Positions 8,757-17,307 of a stretch of 56,918 nucleotides of DNA are shown in pieces (the first letter of the stretch is position 1; the number at the start of each line of letters is the position of its first letter). The notes beneath the pieces are model-generated. The model was not told where the DNA came from, did not search any database, and worked only from the letters and a program-made list of their open reading frames with translations. A program made the translations under genes and the position numbers. This DNA comes from Phaeoceros laevis (lineage: Eukaryota > Anthocerotophyta > Anthocerotopsida > Notothyladales): positions 33,810-90,727 of the forward strand of contig JBNGIQ010009218.1 in NCBI GenBank assembly GCA_049999765.1. The letters are read 5' to 3'.

Positions 8757-10516
8757 CTGGATCTTTTCAGGTTGTGAATGGTACCTCAAATTTGACTGCC
8801 ACAAGGGCCTTCTATAACTATAAGATGAAAGAATCAGATTCTATGGAAACACATGTCAGTAAGTTTCGCACATTAAGATCGAAATTGACATCATCCGGCA
8901 CGACAACGACGGAAATGACAGCCTGTATAGCCCTTCTGCTAACTCTACCTGTGAGTTATGGGACGTTTGTGAGCAATTATAGCTCTAATCTCCGAAATAT
9001 ACAGCAAGCAACAGCACCTGGTACGAATCCAGCTGTGCACTTATCAGACCTGGTTGGAGCTCTTCTCGAGGAAGAGGCAACACACAGTGCAATTCGAGGT
9101 GGCACCTCCCACAGGGGAGAGTCTTCCAACAGGGCCCTCTTTACACAAAGGGGTCCTCGCAGACCACCACCTCGCCAATCATGGTCTACCAATAATGCTA
9201 TATCAAACAAGAGACGTCCAGGGGCTGGACCTTCCAAGAAAAAGGGTCTTTGCAATTGGTGTTTGATACCTGGTCATTTTGAAGCTGAATGCCGTAAGAA
9301 AAAGGCCAACGAACCTCGCCGAGTTGCACCTACAGCAGAAAGTAACTTGGTTCAGCGTAAGAACAGCATGCTGGCTGTATACATGGTTGCTACAACACAA
9401 GTTGATGATGTGTGGTACCTTGATTCTTGTGCATCCGCACATATCTGCCACAATCGGCAATCCTTTACACACTATACAGCAATGCCGCACGGGCAGGAAG
9501 TACTAGTCGGTGATGATAGAGGACTGCCCATCGCTGGAATAGGCACAGTGCCGGTCATCCTTACTAACCGTAGCACTATAAATCTTATGGATGTCCTGCA
9601 TGTTCCCACCATGGTCAAAAATCTAGTATCAGTGAGCAAGTTTCAAAAGCAACATGGCCTAGCTATCTCATTCATAAATCTAGACTGCACCATTACTGAC
9701 CCACAATACAAGGACAGAACACTGGCGACTGGTACACCTATTAATGACTTGTATGCTTTAGATATTGTCTCCAAGTTTGGCAGGCCACCGCCTTCTGCCC
9801 AGGTCAGTCAGGAAAATAATAAGAAGCTGCAGTCCATGTTATGGCATTTTAGGCTTGCGCATGCAAACTTTGACAAAATGCAGGACATGATAACTGATAA
9901 CACCCTCTACCGAGAGAAATTCCTTCTCAAGTTCGTAGATAAACAGTTTTGTGAGGCCTGTGTTTTTGGCAAGCACCAACGCCTACCATACCGAGATGTC
10001 AATCCAACCAGAGCTTCAAGATTGCTTGAGGTAATACACTCGGATTTATGTGGACCTATGTCCACGACCTCACTTGGTGGTGCAAAGTACCTGCTATCTT
10101 TTGTGGACGACTGGAGCCGTTACACCATTGTCTACTTTATCAAAAACAAAAACCAAACGTTAGGCTGTTTTAAGAAGTATGTTACATTTGCACAACGGCA
10201 AACAGGAGAACTTGTAAAGACTCTGCGAAGTGATGGGGGAGGAGAATACTGCTCCGACGAGTTCACTGATTATTGTCGCTCCCTCGGCATTGCTCGACAG
10301 ATCACAGCTCCTTATACTTCAGCACAGAACCCCATAGCTGAGCTTAACAACAAGCATCTGCAGCAAGCGGCGAAGCCCTTGTTGCAGGTCTCGCGCTTGT
10401 CCAGGGGGTATTGGGCAGAAGCTGTTGCAATAGCCAACTATGTTAAAATGCGTTTACCAACTAAAGCCTTTTCTGGTGCTACACCTTATGAGCGGTGGAC
10501 ATCTCAAAAACCATGA
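8645..10516 (+). pseudogene. pol: El1 gag C-term, protease and integrase core
   Basis: Useful sequence begins near 8715 (DVDSTKDVWDNL). Order: gag core (FYNYKMKE, SKFRTLRSKLTSSG), zinc knuckle CNWCLIPGHFEAEC (CX2CX4HX4C), retropepsin WYLDSCASAHICH, where the usual DSG is DSC, the GAG-pre-integrase segment LWHFRLAHANF...FCEACVFGKH, then integrase with HSDLCGP, FVDDWSRY, LRSDGGGEY and YTSAQNPIAELNNKH. The catalytic D, D and E are present, but the usual QNGVAERKNR is QNPIAELNNKH; El2 shares QNPIAE. It ends at TGA 10514-10516, where El2 has CGA (Arg), a CpG-type C-to-T nonsense. The protease Gly-to-Cys change would be expected to harm activity. Confidence 0.85.
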
Positions 10517-10558
10517 ATCAATCACTTACGCATCTTTGGTTCTGCCGCCTATGCTCAC

Positions 10559-10948
10559 TTGGCTGAAGACCAGCGTGTGAAGCTGGACTACAAAGCCCGC
10601 AAATACATTTTTGTAGGCTACACTGAAGGTATAAAAGGTTATAAACTATATGATCCAGAAACACGGACCACAACTCATTCTAGGAGTGTTCTGTTTAATG
10701 AGCTTGCATTATTAGAGCCTCCTCAGCTAGCACCTCACAGCACCAAGGCATCAAGCAGTCATTCTAATGACCTGGATGCAGGAGATGAGTCATCTGATCT
10801 TTTGTCTGAACCTCATAGCTGTACAGTCACCAGCTACTGTACAGTCACCAGCTGTCGTACAGTCACCAGCTACTGCTCACACGCCAGCTGTCTCACCACA
10901 AGGTTCAGTACCTACCACACAAGCTGCAGCCCCTATCCATGTCCCTAG
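10559..10948 (+). pseudogene. pol: El1 integrase C-terminal segment
   Basis: Same frame as the preceding segment after the TGA at 10514. It has the typical copia stretch EDQRVKLDYKARKYIFVGYTEGIKGYKLYDPE and HSRSVLFNE. It then enters the acidic Ser-rich linker between integrase and RT. The frame is lost in an 18-bp tandem repeat (10819-10890) through a net +1 base, after which the RT frame takes over. Confidence 0.8.
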
Positions 10949-12851
10949 ACACTCACACTCACTAGACAACCAAGTTGAGGAACCTAGCTACTTCCCTGAC
11001 GATGACTTGTCGAGCCGAGTGTCGGGTGCCCAAGGGATGTCAAACAGTGATACTGCAGAAGCTGCACAAATGGATAGTGACGTAGAGTTAGACCAAGTGG
11101 ATGACACGAGTGTGCCAGCCTATGCTGAGGTATATCAGCCAGAACAGCCATTGAGACGAAGTGGAAGAAGACACACAGCATCACCTGATGAATGGGTAAC
11201 ACCTCCATTAACGTATAATTCGTTCTTAGTGGAAGACCAGGGTGAACCTATTGACCTATCAGAACCACAATCATATAAAGAGGCTGTTAGCTCACATGAG
11301 GCTGACAAATGGCAGGTTGCCATTCAATCTGAATATCAATCCTTAATCGATAACAAAACGTGGGAATTGGTAGAGTTACCTCCAGGCCGTAAGGCAGTCA
11401 CGTGCAAATGGGTGTTCAAGAAGAAGCTTGCACAGGATGGCACCATTGCGAGATACAAGGCCCGCCTTGTCGCTCGTGGTTATAGTCAGGTGGAGGGACT
11501 TGATTACACAGAAACGTTCTCACCAGTAGTTAGGGCCACCTCTGTCCGGACCCTGTTTGCAATGGCTGCTCAGCATGACTATGTGATGCACCACATGGAC
11601 GTCAAAACGGCTTTCCTGAACGGCAACCTGGAGGAAACAATTTATATGAGCCAACCTGAGGGTTATGAGGACAACAAGTATCCTCACAAAGTATGCAAAT
11701 TGATCAAAACCATTTATGGCTTAAAGCAATCTCCACGTGCATGGTACAAACGTATCGATAAGTACCTCAAGGATTCAGGGTTCGTGCAAAGTGAATCCGA
11801 CAGCAATGTCTACTTGCTGAGAGACAAAGATGGGGTGGTTTACCTAGCTCTGTATGTTGACGATGCGGTAATAATTGCCAGCAGTGCAGCACTTATGAAC
11901 AAAGTAAAGGGAATACTCACATCAGAGTTTAGTATGATAGATCTTGGACAGCTCACGTATTTTCTGGGTGTCCAAGTTATTCAGAACCTGTCGAGGCACA
12001 CTGTGTTCATACATCAGTCACAATTCTTCAAACAATTGCTTATGAAGTTTAGGATGCAGGATTGTAAGCCAGCTCCTACACCTTTAGCAGTAGGAGAAAA
12101 GTTGACATTAGAACAGTGCCCAAAAACAGAGGAAGAGAGGCAGAGAATGGATCGAGTACCTTATAGGCCTGCTGTATGCAGCCTAATCTATGGACGAAAT
12201 TGGACTAGGCCGGAACTATCCCAGTCAGTGGGAGCTACGGCTCAGTTCCTTCAGAACTATGGCAGTCCTCACTGGGCAGCCGTTCAAAGAATTATGCGGT
12301 ACATAAAAGGAACTCTTACTCTCGGCCTACTCTATAAGCAAAGACCAGAAAGGTTGATACTTACCTATTTCTCCGATGCCGACTGGGCTGCGGACAGCGA
12401 CACCAGAAGGTCAGTTTCAGCAAACTGTCTAATGCTTGGCACAGATGAATACAACTCTACTATCATCTCCTGGTATAGCAAGAAACAAAATGTGGTAGCC
12501 CTTTCATCAACCGAGGCAGAATACGCAGCCACTGCGACTGCTGCACAGGATATTGTGTATACAAGGGCGCTGCTATCATCTCTCGGTGAAGATCAAATAG
12601 TGCCAACACTTCTCTTGTGCGACAATCAATCTGCCATAGCGTTAGCACGTAATCCGGTAATGCATGCTCGCACAAAACATATCGAAATTAAGCACCATTT
12701 CATCAGGCAAGTACTCAATGATGGTAATGCTAGCTTACAGTACTGTCCCACTGATGAGAATGTGGCGGATATCCTAACTAAGGCACTGTCCAAGCAAAAG
12801 CATGACAAGTTTTGTAAGGCCATGGGCCTCATAAGCATGCCTGATACCTAG
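10767..12851 (+). CDS. pol: El1 reverse transcriptase and RNase H
   Basis: Real coding begins inside the 18-bp repeats (VQSPATVQSPA). The acidic linker ends near LRRSGRRHTASPDEW. Then RT: WELVELPPGRKAVTCKWVFK, RYKARLVARGYSQVEGLDY, MDVKTAFLNG, QPEGYED, KTIYGLKQSPRAWYKR and catalytic LYVDDAVIIASS. RNase H follows: YFSDADWAADSDTRRS, SWYSKKQNVVALSSTEAEYAA, CDNQSAIALARNP and HTKHIEIKHHFIRQ. It ends DILTKALSKQKHDKFCKAMGL and a stop at 12851. This 694-aa frame is open throughout and holds both catalytic centres, so the enzyme half looks intact although it is separated from gag by earlier lesions. YVDDAV replaces the commoner YVDDIL. Confidence 0.9.
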   Translation: MTWMQEMSHLIFCLNLIAVQSPATVQSPAVVQSPATAHTPAVSPQGSVPTTQAAAPIHVPRHSHSLDNQVEEPSYFPDDDLSSRVSGAQGMSNSDTAEAAQMDSDVELDQVDDTSVPAYAEVYQPEQPLRRSGRRHTASPDEWVTPPLTYNSFLVEDQGEPIDLSEPQSYKEAVSSHEADKWQVAIQSEYQSLIDNKTWELVELPPGRKAVTCKWVFKKKLAQDGTIARYKARLVARGYSQVEGLDYTETFSPVVRATSVRTLFAMAAQHDYVMHHMDVKTAFLNGNLEETIYMSQPEGYEDNKYPHKVCKLIKTIYGLKQSPRAWYKRIDKYLKDSGFVQSESDSNVYLLRDKDGVVYLALYVDDAVIIASSAALMNKVKGILTSEFSMIDLGQLTYFLGVQVIQNLSRHTVFIHQSQFFKQLLMKFRMQDCKPAPTPLAVGEKLTLEQCPKTEEERQRMDRVPYRPAVCSLIYGRNWTRPELSQSVGATAQFLQNYGSPHWAAVQRIMRYIKGTLTLGLLYKQRPERLILTYFSDADWAADSDTRRSVSANCLMLGTDEYNSTIISWYSKKQNVVALSSTEAEYAATATAAQDIVYTRALLSSLGEDQIVPTLLLCDNQSAIALARNPVMHARTKHIEIKHHFIRQVLNDGNASLQYCPTDENVADILTKALSKQKHDKFCKAMGLISMPDT
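10819..10890 (+). repeat. 18-bp tandem repeat in El1 pol linker
   Basis: Four imperfect 18-bp units, ctgtacagtcaccagcta and variants, at 10819, 10837, 10855 and 10873. They encode VQSPAT-like hexapeptides. The pol reading frame changes inside this array, so slippage is the likely cause. Confidence 0.85.
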
Positions 12852-12988
12852 AGTAGTTCAGTACCCACTAAGCACTTGCAGCTAGATCACCTAAACCTGC
12901 ACGCATCCATCCCTGAAACCTGCGCTGAGGCATGGACGTAGAGCACAGGTACCATGGTTCTGCAGACATGAAATCCAGCAGCATTAGG

Positions 12989-13327
12989 TTAGCATTCAGG
13001 GGCTACACTGCAGTGGGAGCTCAAAAACAAGTGCTGGAGATTACCATATCGGGGAATCAGTGCGCCATCGTCAGCAAATTCACTGCCGGCATACATAAAA
13101 CGATCTGAACAGAAGGGCAGGTATCTGAATGGCGCATCTGGGACCAGTTGTGGATGACCTCGAGCACGGCGCCACCGTGAGTGAGCATCTTCAAGTCCAG
13201 CTTCAGGGTTGTAGGGAGTGACGAAGCCGGCGCACACAGGGCATGCTGCCCTTTGCCGAGAGCAGCAGCGGGCTACACACAACAGCACCGCCAGCGAAAA
13301 GACAAGTGCCTCCAGACCTACCTCCAT
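12989..13327 (-). CDS. Antisense ORF of El1: N-terminal TM plus CxxC domain
   Basis: A 112-aa frame on the strand opposite to gag-pol, between the RNase H end and the 3' LTR. A hydrophobic segment (residues ~5-20, LEALVFSLAVLLCVARCC) is followed by CPVCAGF, LEDAHSRWRRARG, DAPFRYLPFC, RFMYAGSEF and LIPRYG. El2 carries the same protein in the same place and orientation (CTVCSEF, LEAAHARWRLLQG, DAPYRMLPYC, RLMYAGSEF, LILRYG). The upstream minus-strand sequence has a TATA-like TATATAATG (13421-13413) about 90 nt before the ATG and a ctagggttcc motif typical of plant gene leaders. It is probably a captured host gene kept under its own promoter. A membrane-anchored small protein is inferred; I do not recognise the family. 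Precedent: antisense genes in some plant Ty3 elements such as Grande. Confidence 0.65.
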   Translation of the reverse strand: MEVGLEALVFSLAVLLCVARCCSRQRAACPVCAGFVTPYNPEAGLEDAHSRWRRARGHPQLVPDAPFRYLPFCSDRFMYAGSEFADDGALIPRYGNLQHLFLSSHCSVAPEC

Positions 13328-13440
13328 TTCGAGACCGGAAGCGCCGGAACCCTAGAAGCGGAAGACGGGAGATTGGATGTAACGCAGCAAAGTCAACAGT
13401 CAAATCGAGTTGCATTATATAGTTAACTCATGCTATGCCT

Positions 13441-13449
13441 AAGTGGGAG
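13441..13449 (+). other. El1 polypurine tract
   Basis: AAGTGGGAG lies immediately before the 3' LTR. El2 has the identical tract at 22369-22377. It primes plus-strand DNA synthesis in copia elements. Confidence 0.9.
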
Positions 13450-13683
13450 TATTAGAATACGAGGGTATTAAATAGGCAAAGCATAAATATATAATTAAAT
13501 AACAAAACCGGTATTACTGTGAAGGTCACGACGCACGGTCGTGACCTAAACCCAACGGCCGTGTCCCAGCGACTGGACACGGCCAACCGCCGCTACCGCC
13601 TACATTAAAAGGGGAGCGTGCGCGCCTAACTACATCTTCTTTATTGCTACTTTTCTATGCATCCGATCCTGCTATAACTTGCA
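13450..13683 (+). repeat. El1 3' LTR
   Basis: 234 bp, identical to the 5' LTR except for one transition. It is followed by the second target-site copy GGGAG (13684-13688). Confidence 0.95.
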
Positions 13684-15369
13684 GGGAGTTCCCTTCTCTT
13701 GTCGTACTTCTCTGACAGGAACTAGCCTATTGAGGGATTGGTTATCAAAAACCTGAATGACAGAAAATCACGTTACCTTCTTGGTCCAAGTTATATCTCT
13801 GGATTTCAGGTTCAATGCTAACCACATGTAGTGGGTAAATCCAGAATGCATTTTCCGCATTCCTTGCCTCAAGGGGGTCCAAGAATTTTTGTGGGATCCT
13901 GGTGTTCATCCAGCACAGGTCGTCCATGTATCTCTATGCATGCTTAAATAGCTTCATCAGGTCTGGCCTGCCAAGCTTCGCAAGTCTTTGTATGAATGCC
14001 GCCTCATAGTGAAAAAAGTAAAGGTTGCACCAGATCGATGAACATGAAAATCCCATTGGGATTCCGAGTTCCTGATGCTAAACTTGGTTCCCAAATTGTA
14101 TGTAACAATTTTGCATGAGCCAAACATGCAACTCACACAACCTTTCCACTGTTAGCTCAACATATGTGCTATGTGTACCTTCCTGTGGTTTGCTAGCCCA
14201 CTGAACAGATGCAGAATCTGCAGAGCGATGGTCGTACCGTACATAAAGTAGCTGACTTTTTTTGTGTCCTTTATTTGCCTGTTTGAAGGCAACCTGGATG
14301 GCTGCTGTAACAGCTGTAGATAGGGCATCTGGGCCTTGTGTAGGGATGGCCTCATAGCATCGGGCTATGTCCCCTACGAAGATGTCGATCATATGCTTGG
14401 GTAGATTCAGAGCCACCTCCATGGTGGATTTCGTGATCCAATACAAGGAACTATCTATCCCAAAGAATCGAGCATAAGTAGCTTGCTTGTCAGCTGCCCA
14501 ATTCTTGAGTTCTGAAAACAAAAAAGATGTGGCTTTAGTAAGCATACCCGCAATTAGCAAAAAACACACTCATGAGCATTTGTCAACCAGCGGTACTTGT
14601 GTCTATGCTATTTGTAGGTTGCCATGAGATATGGCAGCCCTAAACCAACTAGATTTTTTATCTTAGATAGTATTTTAGCGATGTGCTGTTGAATGTCTTT
14701 CACCTTTTCAGCAAGAGGAATGCTTATAGCAGCAAAATCCAAACTTGATAACCTCACCAGAGCTTGCCTAATGCATATGAAGCAATGTGTGTTCGCAGCT
14801 TTATCCAAGCCTGCAATATATAGGTGTTGCTGGAGCCAAGTTAATTCATCCATTACCTCCAGGTTTTGGAACAGGTATGGTTGATGAATTTTGTGAGCCT
14901 TGTGTCTTTTTGCAGCGGACTTCATTGTGCACCAGCATGTTTCTGTAAGTGCAGATGCCATGCTGTCAATCCATTCAAGTCATGACCACGTTTTTGTAAA
15001 ACACGACAAGTTTGCATGAATCCATCAAGGACAACATCAATGGCAGGCTGCAAAAGAGTAGGTCGAAGAGGGATATGGTTCATCCCTTTGCTTTAACTCA
15101 ATTCGCAGTTGTGGATGCCAAATGATAGCACAGTCCACTGTCCGTACGTATTGCTGTTGGGTCGCAGAGTTTGCACCCTCCAGGTCAGTAGCTCTAGGAT
15201 CTAGAAATGCTGAAAATCGCTTTGTATGCATACATACACATTCATACATACAAGCTTCCTCTTGGCAGTCAAATCCAGTGAAGACTTTTTGGGCTGTCAT
15301 GACAGGTTGCACCATGTAGTGTTTTGGTTGTTCTTTAAGCATAGTGTATGGATATAAGGCAGACCGCAT
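13684..15369 (-). pseudogene. Reverse transcriptase copy B (unclassified family), palm domain
   Basis: Read on the minus strand from 15369: MYECVCMHTKRFSAFLDP, RTVDCAIIWHPQLR, MDELTWLQQHLYIAGLDKAAN (about 14850-14790), CFICIRQALVRLSSLDF, then FFGIDSSLYWITKSTMEVALNLP (about 14465-14400), DIFVGDIARCYEAIPTQGPDAL, then ELGIPMGFSCSSIWCNLYFFHYE (about 14068-14005) and RYMDDLCWMN (about 13930-13900). GIPMG and YMDD are RT motifs. Two TAG codons interrupt the frame, one before GIPMG and one before RYMDD, and another lies near 13740, so it is a pseudogene. The C-terminal part resumes at 7021 beyond El1. The family resembles neither copia/gypsy nor L1 RT; a Penelope-like or related lineage is possible. 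Confidence 0.65.
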
Positions 15370-16201
15370 ATTGGGTTATTACTGCCACATAGGTAATTCC
15401 ATTAGCTAAGGTAAATGCTAGTTACTGGCGGTGGTAGATAGTCTTTTTAATTGTGCAAAGGAGCTGTGGCGCGGAGGTCATCTTCAATGCGAAGGAGGCA
15501 TTGTCTGCAGTGGAAGTGGAGGTGACGCCAACAGCATGTGAGAGTAGGCAGTCCTAACGGGACCACCGCAAGGGTCCTTAGGGCCGGTCTGCAGCCTTAG
15601 CACTCAGTTTTTGCAATTCTCTCTTGGAGGCTACTGGAGCACAGCACCTGTTTGAACTTTGAATTCTCAATTGATGCCAGCACAATCTGAGCTTGATGAA
15701 TGTTTGAGTTTGAGTGCGGAGAATTAGCTAGCTCACTTGGCAGTGTGCAACATTGGCACCCGCATGCAATTACCGGCGCCTTGTGCTGCAGCAACAGCAG
15801 CATGAGCACCGAGATCTCAATTGCAAAAACTGTGCACATGCTTGCTCAAAGTTGGCAGCATGCACGCTGATAGCTTTGGTAGCATCGGTGTTGAGTAGCG
15901 CAGTTGGTTGGTCTGTGAATGACTGGCTGAGGGTGTTGTGACAGCTTTGTAAAGCTTGCTGATTGGCGCTCGCCAGGTCGGCTTAGTTGGGAAGGCGCAG
16001 GAAGCAGCATGAGTGTTTATGCCACACTGTGCGTTGCAAGTGGCTTAGCAGCATGGCTTCTAGCTCGGGATCGGAGGATTTCAAGCTGAAGGTTCGGGAT
16101 TTTGCACAAGTCCGGAATTTTGACTCTAGGTGCAAGCGGGCGCAGCAGCAGCATTAGTCACATGGGAATTCGCTTGCTTCCACTGCTGAAGGCAGTGATC
16201 A
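15370..16201. other. No gene recognised; left flank of El2
   Basis: No open frame with family resemblance. It ends with the El2 target-site copy GATCA (16197-16201). Because the gypsy-like gag starts just right of El2, this stretch may be the 5' untranslated part of that element, but no LTR or primer-binding site was found here. Confidence 0.35.
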
Positions 16202-16471
16202 TAGGAAAAAGGCAGTTAATTAATAAGTAATTAATTAATATCTTTTAAATAGCCAGATAAATAGTCGATAGGTTATTTAAGTTTTAGAAAATTATCAAGG
16301 TACGAAACGTGGTAACGTTTCGTACAGGCACAACTATACATAACCGCCGTGTTCGCTCACGATGAACAGGCACACTGCCTGACATGTGTCTTCTTGGCAC
16401 ACACGTGCACGTTCAATTCACTTCTACAATTTCCTACTCTCGCTCTCTCTTGATACTCCTGAAATCCTCTA
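16202..16471 (+). repeat. El2 5' LTR
   Basis: It starts TAGGAAAAAGGCAG and ends GAAATCCTCTA, directly before the primer-binding site. AT-rich TATA-like words (aaatag, ttatttaag) lie upstream of a strong hairpin at 16301-16324. Confidence 0.95.
16301..16381 (+). promoter_or_regulatory. Hairpins in El2 LTR
   Basis: TACGAAACGT (16301-16310) and ACGTTTCGTA (16315-16324) form a perfect 10-bp stem with loop GGTA. It is preserved in the 3' LTR. A smaller stem CAGGCA/TGCCTG (16367-16372, 16376-16381) follows. The offset from the LTR start (about 100 bp) is similar to the El1 hairpins. Confidence 0.7.
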
Positions 16472-16483
16472 TGGTATCAGAGC
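16472..16483 (+). other. El2 primer-binding site
   Basis: TGGTATCAGAGC directly follows the LTR; it is complementary to initiator tRNA-Met. The ORF A ATG is the very next base (16484). Confidence 0.95.
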
Positions 16484-16660
16484 ATGGATACTGCCATGCC
16501 TGCTAATCACTGTCCAATTTGTCATAGCGCAGATTGCATCAAGAGTCTTGAGTTCGATCACTTTCAAAGTCTTGTGTCTGCACTAAAATTGGCGCTGGTT
16601 AGATTTGGAAGCATGGCTAAGAAATTTCTAGCAGAAACTGTAGAGCACAATTTCTCCTAG
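16484..16660 (+). CDS. Leader ORF A of El2: 58-aa Cys-motif peptide
   Basis: An intact frame from ATG 16484, touching the primer-binding site, to TAG 16658-16660. The sequence MDTAMPANH, CPIC, DCIKSLEFDHF, FGSMAKKFLAE aligns without gaps over its first 48 residues to the El1 ORF at 7280-7459. It is still open although the El2 gag-pol is full of stops, which may reflect short length rather than selection. Function unknown. Confidence 0.6.
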   Translation: MDTAMPANHCPICHSADCIKSLEFDHFQSLVSALKLALVRFGSMAKKFLAETVEHNFS

Positions 16661-16669
16661 AAAGTAATC

Positions 16670-17296
16670 ATGCCGAGAGCAAGAGGGCAGCGAAGATCAA
16701 ACCTGAATGTAGACCGCTTCGCTGCACACAATAGCCAGTTCGCACATTCACAGAATCAAAACTTAAACCAATTCTTGATGCGAACTGTTCAACCCACTGT
16801 GTCCTCTTCAAATTTCAGGAATCAGCAGTCGGTTTCCGCATTTGTGAGGTGTCAGGCAGATAGCCACGAGACTGGTGTCAATCCTGACGACCTTACAAAC
16901 TTGAAAACACAAACTAGAAGGGAACTTGGGTACTTGCATGCAAATTCAGCACAACATGCTAGCCAACTGGTAAATAGACCACTTTGTGACAGATACACAA
17001 GTAGTCTAGATGTGCCAAGTCCCACAGACCATCTTCTAGCAGAGGTACACAACCTCATAACGTGTCAAGCCGAAACCAATAGACAACATTTTGCTGATCT
17101 TGTTGATAAACTCAAGGACAACAGTAGAAGCATTACCTTGCTATCACAACAGCTTGCAATCTTGTCCATTTCTATTAGCAAACCTGCTGCACAAGCCGAG
17201 AAAGGCATTGAGTTGATAAGGCAGGTCAATGCAATGAAGGACATGCTTAGTTTGACAGAGGGCAATAAAACATTAGATGTCCCACCAGATTTCTAG
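16670..17296 (+). CDS. Leader ORF B of El2: 208-aa protein
   Basis: An intact frame from ATG 16670 to TAG 17294-17296. Basic start MPRARGQRRSN, Gln/Asn-rich segment (NSQFAHSQNQ), NLNQFLMRTVQP block shared with El1, then a helical middle (TDHLLAEVHNLI, DLVDKLKDNSRS, LLSQQLAILSISIS) and LIRQVNAMKDML. The gag ATG follows at 17308 in a different frame, so unlike El1 there is no in-frame stop-ATG junction. Similarity to El1 ORF B is confined to the N-terminal block and the helical middle. It may be a coiled-coil structural or nucleic-acid-binding accessory. Confidence 0.6.
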   Translation: MPRARGQRRSNLNVDRFAAHNSQFAHSQNQNLNQFLMRTVQPTVSSSNFRNQQSVSAFVRCQADSHETGVNPDDLTNLKTQTRRELGYLHANSAQHASQLVNRPLCDRYTSSLDVPSPTDHLLAEVHNLITCQAETNRQHFADLVDKLKDNSRSITLLSQQLAILSISISKPAAQAEKGIELIRQVNAMKDMLSLTEGNKTLDVPPDF

Positions 17297-17307
17297 TCTG
17301 TGTGTGG

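Larger units (their letters stand above)
7022..13683 (+). mobile_element. Ty1/copia LTR retrotransposon El1 (young, pol broken)
   Basis: Complete element with 234-bp LTRs (7022-7255, 13450-13683) that differ at a single position (c versus t in cggtattac(c/t)g). It is flanked by the 5-bp duplication GGGAG at 7017-7021 and 13684-13688. Internal order: primer-binding site, ~59-aa Cys ORF, ~207-aa ORF, gag, protease, integrase, RT, RNase H (copia order), an antisense ORF, the polypurine tract AAGTGGGAG, then the 3' LTR. The LTRs start TATTAG rather than TG and end TTGCA. One substitution in 234 bp means recent insertion, yet the gag-pol frame has two frameshifts and a nonsense codon, so it probably moved in trans. 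It is inserted in a minus-strand RT pseudogene. Confidence 0.95.

Noticed and set aside
8690-8760. Programmed -1 frameshift in El1 gag
   Set aside because: There is no slippery heptamer, the site is in mid-gag, and El2 and El3 have no shift there. A one-base loss is simpler.
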